Source: UBA4644 sp034933145 (GTDB lineage: Bacteria > Bacillota > Clostridia > Oscillospirales > Butyricicoccaceae). From it: 42,718 nt of DNA. Positions within the stretch are counted from its first letter, which is position 1. Every line of letters starts with the position of its first letter. Under the pieces are notes generated by a model. The model was not told where the DNA came from. It saw only the letters and a list, made by a program, of their open reading frames with translations, and did no database searches. The stretch lies in assembly GCA_034933145.1 (NCBI GenBank), contig JAYFOA010000104.1:1-42718 (forward strand), written 5' to 3'. Both the position numbers and the translations under genes were made by a program. Below are positions 8,639 through 15,940 of the stretch, in pieces.

Positions 8639-9487
8639 TTACTGCAGCAGGGACAGTACGTTCTGCGGCATGGCGTTGGCCTGCGCCAACATAGACGTGG
8701 ATGCCTGTACCAGAATGTTGTTCTTGGTGTACTCGCTCATCTCCGAGGCCATATCCACGTCGCGGATGTTGGATTCTGCGGCGGAGATATTCTCATTGGT
8801 GGTGGACAGGTTGTTGGCAATGTGGCTCAGCTTGTTCTGCTGCGCACCGTAGGTCGCGCGCTGGGCATTGACCGTCCCGATGGCGGTATCAATGGTGGTG
8901 ACGGCAACGGCACGCCACTCATCCCCTGTCTTTGTATCCGCACCAATGGTGACGTCGCCTTCACCGTCCACCTTGATTGCCTTCAGATTGGTGACCGTTG
9001 TACCCGTGAAAGCAGTCGCCGCAGCCACTGTCACGCTCTGGCTGGCATCCGCGCCGTAGGCGATGGTGGTCGCGGTTCCAAAGACGTCGATGCCGTTAAA
9101 CTTCGTGGTGGTGGATACTTCACCGATTGCGTTGGCCAATTCCGTCATCTCTGACTGGATATTCGTGCGATCCTCCGTGCTGTAGGTACCATTGGAGGCC
9201 TCGACCGACAACTCTTTCATACGAACCAACATGCCGGAGACTTCTTCCAGCGCGCCTTCAGCCGTCTGGATGTAGGAGATTCCGTCTTCCACGTTCCGGT
9301 TGGACTGGTCCAGGCCGGCGATCTGAGACCGCATCTTCTCGGAGATGGACAGACCGGCCGCATCGTCCGCCGCGCGGTTGATCCGCAGGCCGGAGGACAG
9401 CTTTTCCATGGCCTTGCTGGCAGCCTGAGTATTCGAGGTATATTTATTGAAAGTATTGAGTGCGGTAATGTTATTGTTAATACGCAT
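8639..9487 (-). CDS. fliC: Flagellin, fifth and last in transcription order
   Basis: This 282-residue flagellin has the conserved N-terminal D0/D1 helices (MRINNNITALNTF, then SSGLRINRAADDAAG) and the C-terminal D1/D0 helices ending in QNVLSLLQ. The short central part has TTIAYGADASQSVTV and then a unique stretch with KVDGEGDVTIGAD. Flagellin is exported and polymerises into the filament; the C-terminus binds FliS and FliW. It lies closest to the che block and is followed by a hairpin. Its leader differs slightly from the other four (AGGATAT rather than AGGATGT), so translation strength may differ. Confidence 0.97.
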   Translation of the reverse strand: MRINNNITALNTFNKYTSNTQAASKAMEKLSSGLRINRAADDAAGLSISEKMRSQIAGLDQSNRNVEDGISYIQTAEGALEEVSGMLVRMKELSVEASNGTYSTEDRTNIQSEMTELANAIGEVSTTTKFNGIDVFGTATTIAYGADASQSVTVAAATAFTGTTVTNLKAIKVDGEGDVTIGADTKTGDEWRAVAVTTIDTAIGTVNAQRATYGAQQNKLSHIANNLSTTNENISAAESNIRDVDMASEMSEYTKNNILVQASTSMLAQANAMPQNVLSLLQ

Positions 9488-9529
9488 AGGTTATATCCTC
9501 CCTGATTTGTTTTTCGGAATTCCATTCCT
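9488..9529 (-). promoter_or_regulatory. Flagellin leader with predicted CsrA sites (fifth gene)
   Basis: GGAAT-GGA-ATTCC (9516-9528) can fold with GGA as the exact loop. A second GGA lies in the Shine-Dalgarno sequence, GGGAGGATAT. CsrA binds GGA, best in hairpin loops; repression of translation is inferred. Confidence 0.6.
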
Positions 9530-9536
9530 TATTTAG

Positions 9537-9555
9537 CACCCGCATACGGCGGGTG
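9537..9555 (-). repeat. Inter-flagellin hairpin
   Basis: CACCCGC and GCGGGTG form a perfect 7-base stem with a five-base loop between the fourth and fifth flagellin genes in transcription order. A related 6-base stem lies at 12587-12604. It may mark an RNA processing or partial termination point. Confidence 0.45.
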
Positions 9556-9606
9556 AGGGAACCATTAGGTCATGTCCCGGCGATTTTCACCGGTGCGCCG
9601 GCCCGG

Positions 9607-10539
9607 TTACTGCAGCAGGGACAGCACGTTCTGCGGCATGGCGTTGGCCTGCGCCAGCATGGACGTAGACGCCTGCACCAGAATGTTATTCTTGGTGTAC
9701 TCGCTCATCTCCGAGGCCATGTCCACATCGCGAATGTTGGATTCCGCAGCGGAGATATTCTCATTGGTGGTGGACAGGTTGTTGGCAATATGGGACAGCT
9801 TGTTCTGCTGCGCGCCGTAGGTCGCGCGCTGGGCGTTGACTTTCCCGATCGCCGCATCGACTGTGGTAACAGCCGTCTTCGCATTGGCGCCGCTCGTCAC
9901 GTCCAGCGTAAGCAGCGAACCCTGTACCGCTACATCGTCTTTGTCTACGCCATCGTAAACCAGCGCCATGAAGCCCGCGGCCGGGTCCACCGTCACACTC
10001 TGTGCAGCGTCTGCACCGTAAGCGATGGTTGTCGCGCCCGTCATTTCATCACTTCCGCCCGATTCGAGGGCTGCTTCAAGCGCCGCCTGATCAGCCGGAG
10101 CCGCTACGCTCAGTTTGTCCACTGCAGTTCCAAAGACGCTGATCCCATTGAACTTCGTGGTGGTGGCAATTTCCTTGATCGCATTGCCAAGCTCCGTGAC
10201 TTCGGACTGAATGTTCGTGCGGTCTTCCGAGCTGTAGGTGCCGTTCGAGGACTCAACCGACAGTTCCTTCATGCGCACCAGCATGTCGGAGACTTCCTCC
10301 AGCGCGCCTTCAGCTGTCTGGATATAGGAGATACCGTCTTCCACATTTCGGTTGGACTGATCCAGACCGGCGATCTGAGACCGCATCTTCTCGGAGATGG
10401 ACAGACCGGCCGCGTCGTCCGCCGCACGGTTAATCCGCAGGCCGGAGGACAGCTTTTCCATGGCCTTGCTGGCCGCCTGGGTGTTCGAGGTGTACTTGTT
10501 GAAGGTGTTGAGCGCGGTGATGTTGTTGTTAATACGCAT
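9607..10539 (-). CDS. fliC: Flagellin, fourth in transcription order
   Basis: This 310-residue flagellin has the shared N- and C-terminal helical ends and a longer middle than three of its sisters. The middle carries QAALEAALESGGSDEMTGA, TTIAYGADAAQSVTV and FMALVYDGVDKDDVAV. It is very close to the next gene upstream (10653-11585), so the two form a recent pair. AGGGAGGATG precedes the ATG. Because the middle is the surface-exposed part of a flagellin, this pair probably gives the filament a slightly different surface. Which copy dominates cannot be told. Confidence 0.97.
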   Translation of the reverse strand: MRINNNITALNTFNKYTSNTQAASKAMEKLSSGLRINRAADDAAGLSISEKMRSQIAGLDQSNRNVEDGISYIQTAEGALEEVSDMLVRMKELSVESSNGTYSSEDRTNIQSEVTELGNAIKEIATTTKFNGISVFGTAVDKLSVAAPADQAALEAALESGGSDEMTGATTIAYGADAAQSVTVDPAAGFMALVYDGVDKDDVAVQGSLLTLDVTSGANAKTAVTTVDAAIGKVNAQRATYGAQQNKLSHIANNLSTTNENISAAESNIRDVDMASEMSEYTKNNILVQASTSMLAQANAMPQNVLSLLQ

Positions 10540-10581
10540 AGATTACATCCTCCCTGATTTGTTTTTCGGAATTCCATTCCT
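10540..10581 (-). promoter_or_regulatory. Flagellin leader with predicted CsrA sites (fourth gene)
   Basis: The GGA-loop hairpin is at 10568-10580 and the GGGAGGATGT Shine-Dalgarno region lies next to the start. The ATG inside that region is followed at once by TAA, a start-stop pair. Confidence 0.6.
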
Positions 10582-10652
10582 TTGTTTTTGAACCGCGTAT
10601 GACAAACGGGGATACCATCAGGTCATGTTCTGGTGATTTTCACTGTAGCGTG

Positions 10653-11585
10653 TTACTGCAGCAGGGACAGCACGTTCTGCGGCATGGCGTTTGCCTGTGC
10701 CAGCATGGACGTGGACGCCTGTACCAGAATATTGTTTTTGGTGTACTCGCTCATCTCGGAGGCCATATCCACATCGCGGATGTTGGATTCCGCGGCGGAG
10801 ATATTCTCATTGGTGGTAGACAGGTTGTTGGCGATGTGGCTCAGCTTGTTCTGCTGCGCGCCGTAGGTCGCACGCTGGGCGTTGACTTTCCCGATGGCCG
10901 CATCGATCGTACCGACAGCCGTCTTCGCCGTGGTATCGCTGGTCGCCACGTCCAGCGTAAGCAACGAACCCTTCAGCGCAGCGCCGCTGCTGTTTAATCC
11001 ATCATAAACCAGCGCCATAAATCCCGCGGCCGGATCCACCGTCACGCTCTGTGCGGCATCCGCGCCGTAGGCAATGGTGGTCGTGCCCGTCATGGCATCA
11101 CTTCCGCCCGATTTGAGGGCCGCTTCAAGCGCTGCTTGATTAGCAGGGTCGGTGGTCAACTGATCCGCCGCAGTTCCAAAGACGCTGATACCATTAAACT
11201 TCGTGGTGGTGGCGATTTCCTTGATCGCATTGCCAAGTTCCGTGACTTCGGACTGAATGTTCGTGCGGTCCTCCGTGCTGTAGGTGCCATTAGAGGACTC
11301 GACCGACAGCTCCTTCATGCGCACCAGCATGTCGGAGACTTCTTCCAGCGCACCTTCAGCCGTCTGGATGTAGGAGATACCATCTTCCACGTTCCGGTTG
11401 GACTGGTCTAGGCCGGCGATCTGAGACCGCATCTTCTCGGAGATAGACAGACCCGCCGCGTCGTCCGCCGCACGGTTGATCCGCAGGCCGGAAGACAACT
11501 TTTCCATGGCCTTACTGGCCGCCTGGGTATTCGAGGTGTACTTGTTGAAAGTGTTGAGCGCGGTGATGTTATTGTTAATACGCAT
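10653..11585 (-). CDS. fliC: Flagellin, third in transcription order
   Basis: This 310-residue flagellin shares the ends of its sisters and the long middle of the fourth gene, with NQAALEAALKSGGSDAMTG and ALVYDGLNSSGAALKG as its own variations. An ATG three codons earlier (11594) lies inside the Shine-Dalgarno sequence and is not a likely start; in three sister leaders the same ATG is followed by a stop. The start at 11585 matches all copies (MRINNNITAL). Confidence 0.97.
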   Translation of the reverse strand: MRINNNITALNTFNKYTSNTQAASKAMEKLSSGLRINRAADDAAGLSISEKMRSQIAGLDQSNRNVEDGISYIQTAEGALEEVSDMLVRMKELSVESSNGTYSTEDRTNIQSEVTELGNAIKEIATTTKFNGISVFGTAADQLTTDPANQAALEAALKSGGSDAMTGTTTIAYGADAAQSVTVDPAAGFMALVYDGLNSSGAALKGSLLTLDVATSDTTAKTAVGTIDAAIGKVNAQRATYGAQQNKLSHIANNLSTTNENISAAESNIRDVDMASEMSEYTKNNILVQASTSMLAQANAMPQNVLSLLQ

Positions 11586-11627
11586 AGGTTGCATCCTCCC
11601 TGATTTGTTTTTCGGAATTCCATTCCT
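11586..11627 (-). promoter_or_regulatory. Flagellin leader with predicted CsrA sites (third gene)
   Basis: The GGA-loop hairpin is at 11614-11626 and GGGAGGATGC replaces the usual GGGAGGATGT. As a result the internal ATG is in frame with the gene rather than followed by a stop. Confidence 0.6.
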
Positions 11628-11689
11628 TACTTTTGCCCGTATATGGCCTCAGATCATGTCGCGGCCATTTTCACCGGAGCGCCAGTCTG

Positions 11690-12535
11690 TTACTGCAGCA
11701 GGGACAGCACGTTCTGCGGCATGGCGTTTGCTTGTGCCAGCATGGACGTGGACGCCTGCACCAGAATGTTATTCTTGGTGTATTCGCTCATCTCCGAGGC
11801 CATGTCCACGTCGCGGATGTTAGATTCCGCGGCGGAGATATTCTCATTGGTGGTGGACAGGTTGTTGGCAATGTGACTCAGCTTGTTCTGCTGTGCGCCG
11901 TAGGTCGCGCGCTGGGCATTGACGGTCCCAATGGCGTCATCAATCCGGCCGACGGCTGCTTTTGCGTTGTCATAGGTATCGACAGCAAGGCCGTTCAGTG
12001 CGTACGCCGATCCCGTGGCATCATGGTCATATGTGCCAGCTGTCAGCAACGCTTTAAAGTCGGAAGCGGCCGCCACCGTTACGCTCTGTCCGGCATCTGC
12101 ACCATAGGCGATCGTGGTCGCCGCCCCGAATACATCAATACCGTTAAACTTCGTGGTAGTGGAAACTTCAGAAATCGCATTCGTCAGCTGATCAATCTCC
12201 GCCTTGATATTCGTACGGTCTTCCGAGCTGTAGGTTCCATTGGAGGCCTCAACCGACAACTCTTTCATACGAACCAGCATGTCGGAGACTTCTTCCAGCG
12301 CGCCTTCAGCCGTCTGAATATAGGAGATACCGTCTTCCACGTTCCGGTTGGACTGATCCAGACCGGCGATCTGAGACCGCATCTTCTCGGAGATGGACAG
12401 GCCCGCCGCGTCGTCCGCCGCACGGTTGATCCGCAGACCGGAGGACAGCTTTTCCATGGCCTTGCTGGCCGCCTGGGTGTTCGAGGTGTACTTGTTGAAG
12501 GTGTTAAGCGCGGTGATGTTGTTGTTAATACGCAT
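11690..12535 (-). CDS. fliC: Flagellin, second in transcription order
   Basis: This 281-residue flagellin has the shared ends and a short middle: TTIAYGADAGQSVTV, then FKALLTAGTYDHDATGSAY. The N-terminal block differs a little from its sisters where NIKAEIDQLTNAISEVST replaces the usual NIQSE form. AGGGAGGATG precedes the ATG. Role as for the other copies: an exported filament subunit whose D0/D1 ends pack the core. Confidence 0.97.
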   Translation of the reverse strand: MRINNNITALNTFNKYTSNTQAASKAMEKLSSGLRINRAADDAAGLSISEKMRSQIAGLDQSNRNVEDGISYIQTAEGALEEVSDMLVRMKELSVEASNGTYSSEDRTNIKAEIDQLTNAISEVSTTTKFNGIDVFGAATTIAYGADAGQSVTVAAASDFKALLTAGTYDHDATGSAYALNGLAVDTYDNAKAAVGRIDDAIGTVNAQRATYGAQQNKLSHIANNLSTTNENISAAESNIRDVDMASEMSEYTKNNILVQASTSMLAQANAMPQNVLSLLQ

Positions 12536-12577
12536 AGATTACATCCTCCCTGATATGTTTTTCGGAATTCCATTCCT
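12536..12577 (-). promoter_or_regulatory. Flagellin leader with predicted CsrA sites (second gene)
   Basis: The GGA-loop hairpin is at 12564-12576, and GGGAGGATGTAA lies just before the start codon, containing a start-stop ATG-TAA. Confidence 0.6.
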
Positions 12578-12586
12578 TTACTTTTA

Positions 12587-12604
12587 CACCCGCATGAACG
12601 GGTG
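12587..12604 (-). repeat. Inter-flagellin hairpin
   Basis: CACCCG and CGGGTG form a perfect 6-base stem with a six-base loop between the first and second flagellin genes. It resembles the 9537-9555 hairpin. Confidence 0.4.
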
Positions 12605-12655
12605 AGGGTACCATCAAGTCATGTCCCGGCAATTTTCACCAGTGCACCGGCCCAT

Positions 12656-13501
12656 TTACTGCAGCAGGGACAGCACGTTCTGCGGCATGGCATTGGCCTG
12701 CGCCAACATAGATGTGGATGCCTGTACCAAAATGTTATTCTTGGTGTACTCGCTCATCTCCGAGGCCATATCCACGTCGCGGATGTTGGATTCCGCGGCG
12801 GAGATGTTCTCATTGGTGGTGGACAGGTTGTTGGCAATGTGGCTCAGCTTGTTCTGCTGTGCACCGTAGGTCGCGCGCTGGGCATTAATGGCGCCAATAG
12901 CCCGGTCAATTCGCTCAACAGCATATCCGTCGGCACCGGTCACTCCGTCCACCTTAATTCCATTCAGTGCTCCATCCGCGGATGTAGTGGCGTTATCGTA
13001 GGTTGCGCTGAGTAGATTTGTGAAACCGGTCGCCGCGGCCACCGTTACGCTCTGTCCGGCGTCCGCACCGTAAGCAATGGTGGTCGCAGTGCCAAATACA
13101 TCGATTCCGTTGAACTTTGTAGTGGTAGAAATCTCACTGACCGCATCTTTCAGCGCATCAACCTCGGATTGAATATTATTGCGATCCTCGGTGCTATAGG
13201 TACCGTTGGAGGCCTCGACCGACAGCTCCTTCATACGGACCAGCATGCCGGAGACTTCCTCCAGTGCACCCTCAGCCGTCTGAATATAGGATACCCCATC
13301 TTCCACGTTCCGGTTGGACTGATCCAGACCGGCGATCTGAGACCGCATCTTCTCGGAGATGGATAGGCCCGCCGCATCGTCCGCTGCACGGTTGATCCGC
13401 AGGCCGGAGGACAGCTTTTCCATGGCCTTGCTGGCCGCCTGGGTGTTCGAGGTGTACTTGTTGAAGGTGTTGAGTGCGGTGATGTTGTTGTTAATACGCA
13501 T
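12656..13501 (-). CDS. fliC: Flagellin, first in transcription order
   Basis: This 281-residue flagellin is the first of the array to be transcribed and the only one with a recognisable sigma-28-like promoter directly upstream. It has the shared N- and C-terminal helices and a short middle with TTIAYGADAGQSVTV, then ATYDNATTSADGALNG. Being promoter-proximal, it may be the main filament subunit. csrA lies about 150 bases upstream, so the repressor and its likely target are neighbours. Confidence 0.97.
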   Translation of the reverse strand: MRINNNITALNTFNKYTSNTQAASKAMEKLSSGLRINRAADDAAGLSISEKMRSQIAGLDQSNRNVEDGVSYIQTAEGALEEVSGMLVRMKELSVEASNGTYSTEDRNNIQSEVDALKDAVSEISTTTKFNGIDVFGTATTIAYGADAGQSVTVAAATGFTNLLSATYDNATTSADGALNGIKVDGVTGADGYAVERIDRAIGAINAQRATYGAQQNKLSHIANNLSTTNENISAAESNIRDVDMASEMSEYTKNNILVQASTSMLAQANAMPQNVLSLLQ

Positions 13502-13542
13502 AGGTTACATCCTCCCTGATTAGTTTTCGGAATTCCATTCCT
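13502..13542 (-). promoter_or_regulatory. Flagellin leader with predicted CsrA sites (first gene)
   Basis: The hairpin GGAAT-GGA-ATTCC (13529-13541) shows GGA as an exact triloop. The Shine-Dalgarno region GGGAGGATGT (13507-13516) matches the 3' half of the known CsrA consensus, ARGGAUGU. Two sites about 20 bases apart would allow one CsrA dimer to bridge and hide the ribosome site. Confidence 0.65.
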
Positions 13543-13621
13543 CTGCTTTTATCTAAATCACGCCCGTACGTAGCGGATTTATTCGATTGGTATCTAGAAA
13601 ATCCATTTCCATTTATCCTAT

Positions 13622-13648
13622 ATATCGTTTTTTCAGCCAAAAAAATTA
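13622..13648 (-). promoter_or_regulatory. Sigma-28-like promoter of the flagellin array
   Basis: On the minus strand TAAT (13648-13645), a 16-base spacer and ACGATAT (13628-13622) are read. The Bacillus sigma-D form is TAAA-N15-CCGATAT. The same TAAT/ACGATAT pair precedes flgM and fliD. The predicted leader is about 110 bases long. Confidence 0.65.
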
Positions 13649-13654
13649 GTGTTT

Positions 13655-13885
13655 TTATTGCTTTTTCTCTGACACGGCCTGTTCCAGCGACAAAAGATCC
13701 GTGCTGGCCCGAGCCGCCTCCCGGTTCAGCTGTTCCGTCTCCTTCAATTCCTTTCGGATCACCCGGACATCCCTGGGGGCGGAAATTCCCAGCTTGATCT
13801 TGTCTCCCACAACTTCCAGCACCGAGATTTCAAGATTGTCTCCGATCAAAACTGCCTCTCCGGCTTTACGGCTGATGACAAGCAT
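13655..13885 (-). CDS. csrA: CsrA, post-transcriptional regulator of flagellin
   Basis: The 76-residue protein starts MLVISRKAGEAVLIGDN and has the core IKLGISAPRDVRVIRKE, which contains the RNA-binding beta-strand ends and the conserved Arg (VRVIRKE). It is longer than many CsrA proteins because of a Glu/Lys-rich tail. CsrA dimers bind GGA motifs in flagellin leaders and block ribosomes; FliW binds CsrA and relieves this. It starts two bases after the fliW stop (one base between them), so the pair are translated together. Confidence 0.96.
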   Translation of the reverse strand: MLVISRKAGEAVLIGDNLEISVLEVVGDKIKLGISAPRDVRVIRKELKETEQLNREAARASTDLLSLEQAVSEKKQ

Positions 13886-13886
13886 A

Positions 13887-14321
13887 CTATTCCACCTTTC
13901 CTTTCTCCGAGAAAATAGGATGCCGCATCGGATATGCACTGGTTTCCAGCACGATCTGCGCGGCCAGACCCGTTTGGAAATTGACCGCCAGCGGGCTGCG
14001 CAGGTTGACCGTCGTTTGGGAGATGTCCTGCGGTACCACCGCGATAGCAAAGAATGAAAGCTCTGCCGGATTTTTTGCTTCCAGCTGGGCAAGCGCCGTT
14101 TGAGGGATCTGGGGGCAGTAACGCTCCACAACGCTCTCGGCCGCAAAAATGACAAACCGGGGGTATTCTCCTTCCAAGGGAGACAATTCCCACACCGGAC
14201 CCCGTCCCCGCTGCCGCAAGACGTACGCCGTTATATCCTCAAATCCGAGAATTCCAACAGGGAAGCGAAGTTCATACGACTGTTCCGCGTCCATCGGGCG
14301 CACTGACTCTTTTTTTACCAT
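13887..14321 (-). CDS. fliW: FliW, flagellar assembly factor and CsrA antagonist
   Basis: The 144-residue protein fits the FliW family: ELRFPVGILGFEDITAYVL near the start and NLRSPLAVNFQTGLAAQIV near the end. FliW is held by free flagellin; once flagellin is exported, FliW binds CsrA and lets flagellin be translated. The ATG at 14321 is chosen because AAGGAG lies upstream; the longer frame has no such site. The context (YviE-like gene, fliW, csrA, flagellins) is the same as in Bacillus. Confidence 0.96.
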   Translation of the reverse strand: MVKKESVRPMDAEQSYELRFPVGILGFEDITAYVLRQRGRGPVWELSPLEGEYPRFVIFAAESVVERYCPQIPQTALAQLEAKNPAELSFFAIAVVPQDISQTTVNLRSPLAVNFQTGLAAQIVLETSAYPMRHPIFSEKGKVE

Positions 14322-14335
14322 ACTGATGCTCCTTT

Positions 14336-14857
14336 TTATTCGACTCTGTCCTGAAACTCCACCCACGTCTCAATGGAATATGGCTGATACGTGATATGGG
14401 GCATTTGGATATCCCAGGAAAATGTGTAATTATCTTTTGTATAATCAATAGAGAGCTCCGCCTTTTCACAGGCAATCACCGGTTTTTCCGGCTGGACGCA
14501 ACGTAATATTCCATGGATGCTATGGGTTAGCTGCAGAAAAGCCAGTGACTCCATCGAGCCCCCCTCGGCCACGGCATCGCCATTTTCGCATGCATGGGCG
14601 GCGGAATCCCAAGCAGCCTGCCGCGCCTTTTCAGTCCACTCTTCCGAAAGCGCATGGGTGGATTTTAACCCAACCGAGTCAAAGTACGGGCGATTATCAA
14701 TTACCAATTTAGCGGGTGTAAAATGAATATCGTATCCGTTGCGGTCGACATCCACGGAAAGCTGTGGCATTTTAAGCTCCGGATCGAGCCGTGCCATCTC
14801 CGACCGGATGTGCAGTTCCGGATGGATTGGAAATCCCACTTGGGGAAAGCGGATCAT
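14336..14857 (-). CDS. YviE-like (DUF6470) protein of the flagellar locus
   Basis: This 173-residue soluble protein has no signal peptide and no membrane segment. Position between flgL and fliW, size and sequence style (IRSEMARLDPELKMPQLSVD, WDIQMPHITYQPYSIETWV) fit the YviE family, whose function is unknown. GGAGGACGGAGG lies directly before the ATG. A short frame just upstream overlaps its start in an ATGA pattern. The family call is by context and memory, not by search. Confidence 0.75.
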   Translation of the reverse strand: MIRFPQVGFPIHPELHIRSEMARLDPELKMPQLSVDVDRNGYDIHFTPAKLVIDNRPYFDSVGLKSTHALSEEWTEKARQAAWDSAAHACENGDAVAEGGSMESLAFLQLTHSIHGILRCVQPEKPVIACEKAELSIDYTKDNYTFSWDIQMPHITYQPYSIETWVEFQDRVE

Positions 14858-14916
14858 CCTCCGTCCTCCCGGCTCGGGCCCAGTTCCGGCCTTTCTTCCG
14901 CCTCTCTCTGTTTCAA
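14854..14916 (-). CDS. Possible 20-residue peptide overlapping the YviE-like gene start
   Basis: A TTG start at 14916 has GGAGGG six bases upstream. The charged peptide (MKQREAEERPELGPSREDGG) ends in a TGA that overlaps the next ATG as ATGA. Good ribosome spacing and the overlap suggest coupled translation, but the peptide is not recognised. Confidence 0.35.
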   Translation of the reverse strand: MKQREAEERPELGPSREDGG

Positions 14917-14936
14917 ACCGATCCCTCCGTATTTCA

Positions 14937-14960
14937 AAAGCCCCGTAAAAACGGGGCTTT
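14937..14960 (-). terminator. Intrinsic terminator after flgL
   Basis: AAAGCCCCGT and ACGGGGCTTT form a perfect 10-base stem with a four-base loop, followed by a short T run on the minus strand. It lies 27 bases after the flgL stop. It should end or thin the flgM-flgL transcript before the YviE-like gene. Confidence 0.75.
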
Positions 14961-14986
14961 CAAGTCTGCAAATAAGATAAACCGAT

Positions 14987-15919
14987 TCAGGAAATATAGT
15001 CGAGCAGCGTCTGCGGAATGATTTTTGCGCCCATAGCCAATGTTGCATCGTAGGCGGAGGAAACCAAGTTATAATTCATGATCGCCTCTGCGGAATCAGT
15101 ACCCTCCAGCCCAGTCTGCCGTTCGGTCAGATTGGTCTTCGTGGCCGTCAGGCGTTCTTCAAAAAACGAGATAAACTGACTCTGTGATCCCGCTTCCGCC
15201 TGATGCACCGTAACGTCTCCCTGAATGGTCGTCAGCTTTTTTGAAAAAAGATCCATCTGGCTGAGGTCGTTATTTTCAAATGCAGAAGCCATCTGCCCGA
15301 TAAACTGATAAACATTGTTTGAAAGCCCATCACCGTCCACGCCGGAGCCCAACAGCGTTGCCCCGGAAAAAGCAGCATTAACCGCTGTGCCCTCACTGAT
15401 ATCCATGAGAAACTGTTCCGGCGCAAAACTGCCGCTGTCTACATCGCTGCCGTGATACAGAAGATTCCCGCTCCCGTCGAGAGAAAAGGGGATTTCATAT
15501 TCCGAGGTACCCCCAAAAATATACTTCCCACAGTAGCTGGAATTGCCAATGTCATACACTGTTTCCTGATAACTGCGAAGCGCAGAGGCAATTGATGCCC
15601 GGTCGCTTTCAGAGTACGTCCCGGTCTTTCCCTGCTGCAGCAGGCTGGTCATGTCAATGGTAATATCACTCAGCTCCGCGAACGCAGATTCGCGTTCCTG
15701 TGCAATAGCTTTCAAGTCGGTGATATTACCCTTATAGTCGTCGATGCGCGCCAGACTGCGGCGGATTTTCATCGCTTTCATCGCCGCCACGGGATCTTCA
15801 GAAACCGTTTGATAGGCGCGTCCGGTGGAAACTTTCAAATTTGCTTTGGCGCGCTCTTCAGATCCCGTGCTCAGTGAGGTCATATAGTTTCGGATGATCG
15901 TCCTGTCACTGATTCTCAT
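14987..15919 (-). CDS. flgL: FlgL, hook-filament junction protein
   Basis: The 310-residue protein has flagellin-like helical ends: MRISDRTIIRNYMTSLSTG at the start and AIMNYNLVSSAYDATLAMG near the end. FlgL sits between FlgK and the filament. AGGAGG lies six bases before the ATG. It follows flgK with a 21-base gap and is the last gene before a strong terminator. The typical motif YIFGGTSEYEIPF is in the middle. Confidence 0.96.
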   Translation of the reverse strand: MRISDRTIIRNYMTSLSTGSEERAKANLKVSTGRAYQTVSEDPVAAMKAMKIRRSLARIDDYKGNITDLKAIAQERESAFAELSDITIDMTSLLQQGKTGTYSESDRASIASALRSYQETVYDIGNSSYCGKYIFGGTSEYEIPFSLDGSGNLLYHGSDVDSGSFAPEQFLMDISEGTAVNAAFSGATLLGSGVDGDGLSNNVYQFIGQMASAFENNDLSQMDLFSKKLTTIQGDVTVHQAEAGSQSQFISFFEERLTATKTNLTERQTGLEGTDSAEAIMNYNLVSSAYDATLAMGAKIIPQTLLDYIS

Positions 15920-15940
15920 CGTATACCTCCTGTCCTATCA

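Larger units (their letters stand above)
8639..13541 (-). repeat. Five-copy tandem flagellin gene array with conserved leaders
   Basis: Five genes of 281-310 codons lie head to tail with gaps of 104-120 bases. Their first 130 or so codons and last 85 or so codons are nearly identical at the protein level, and much of the DNA is identical too. Only the middle differs. Each gene carries the same 40-base leader. The pattern indicates repeated duplication followed by homogenisation of the ends. Confidence 0.95.

Noticed and set aside
9553..10557. Long open frames on the plus strand opposite the flagellin genes
   Set aside because: They mirror the coding of the flagellins, recur at each copy and lack ribosome sites; they are shadows.
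8639..13501. Regular repeats suggesting a CRISPR or mobile array
   Set aside because: The repeats are parts of flagellin genes and their leaders; no transposase, integrase or short-spacer pattern is present.
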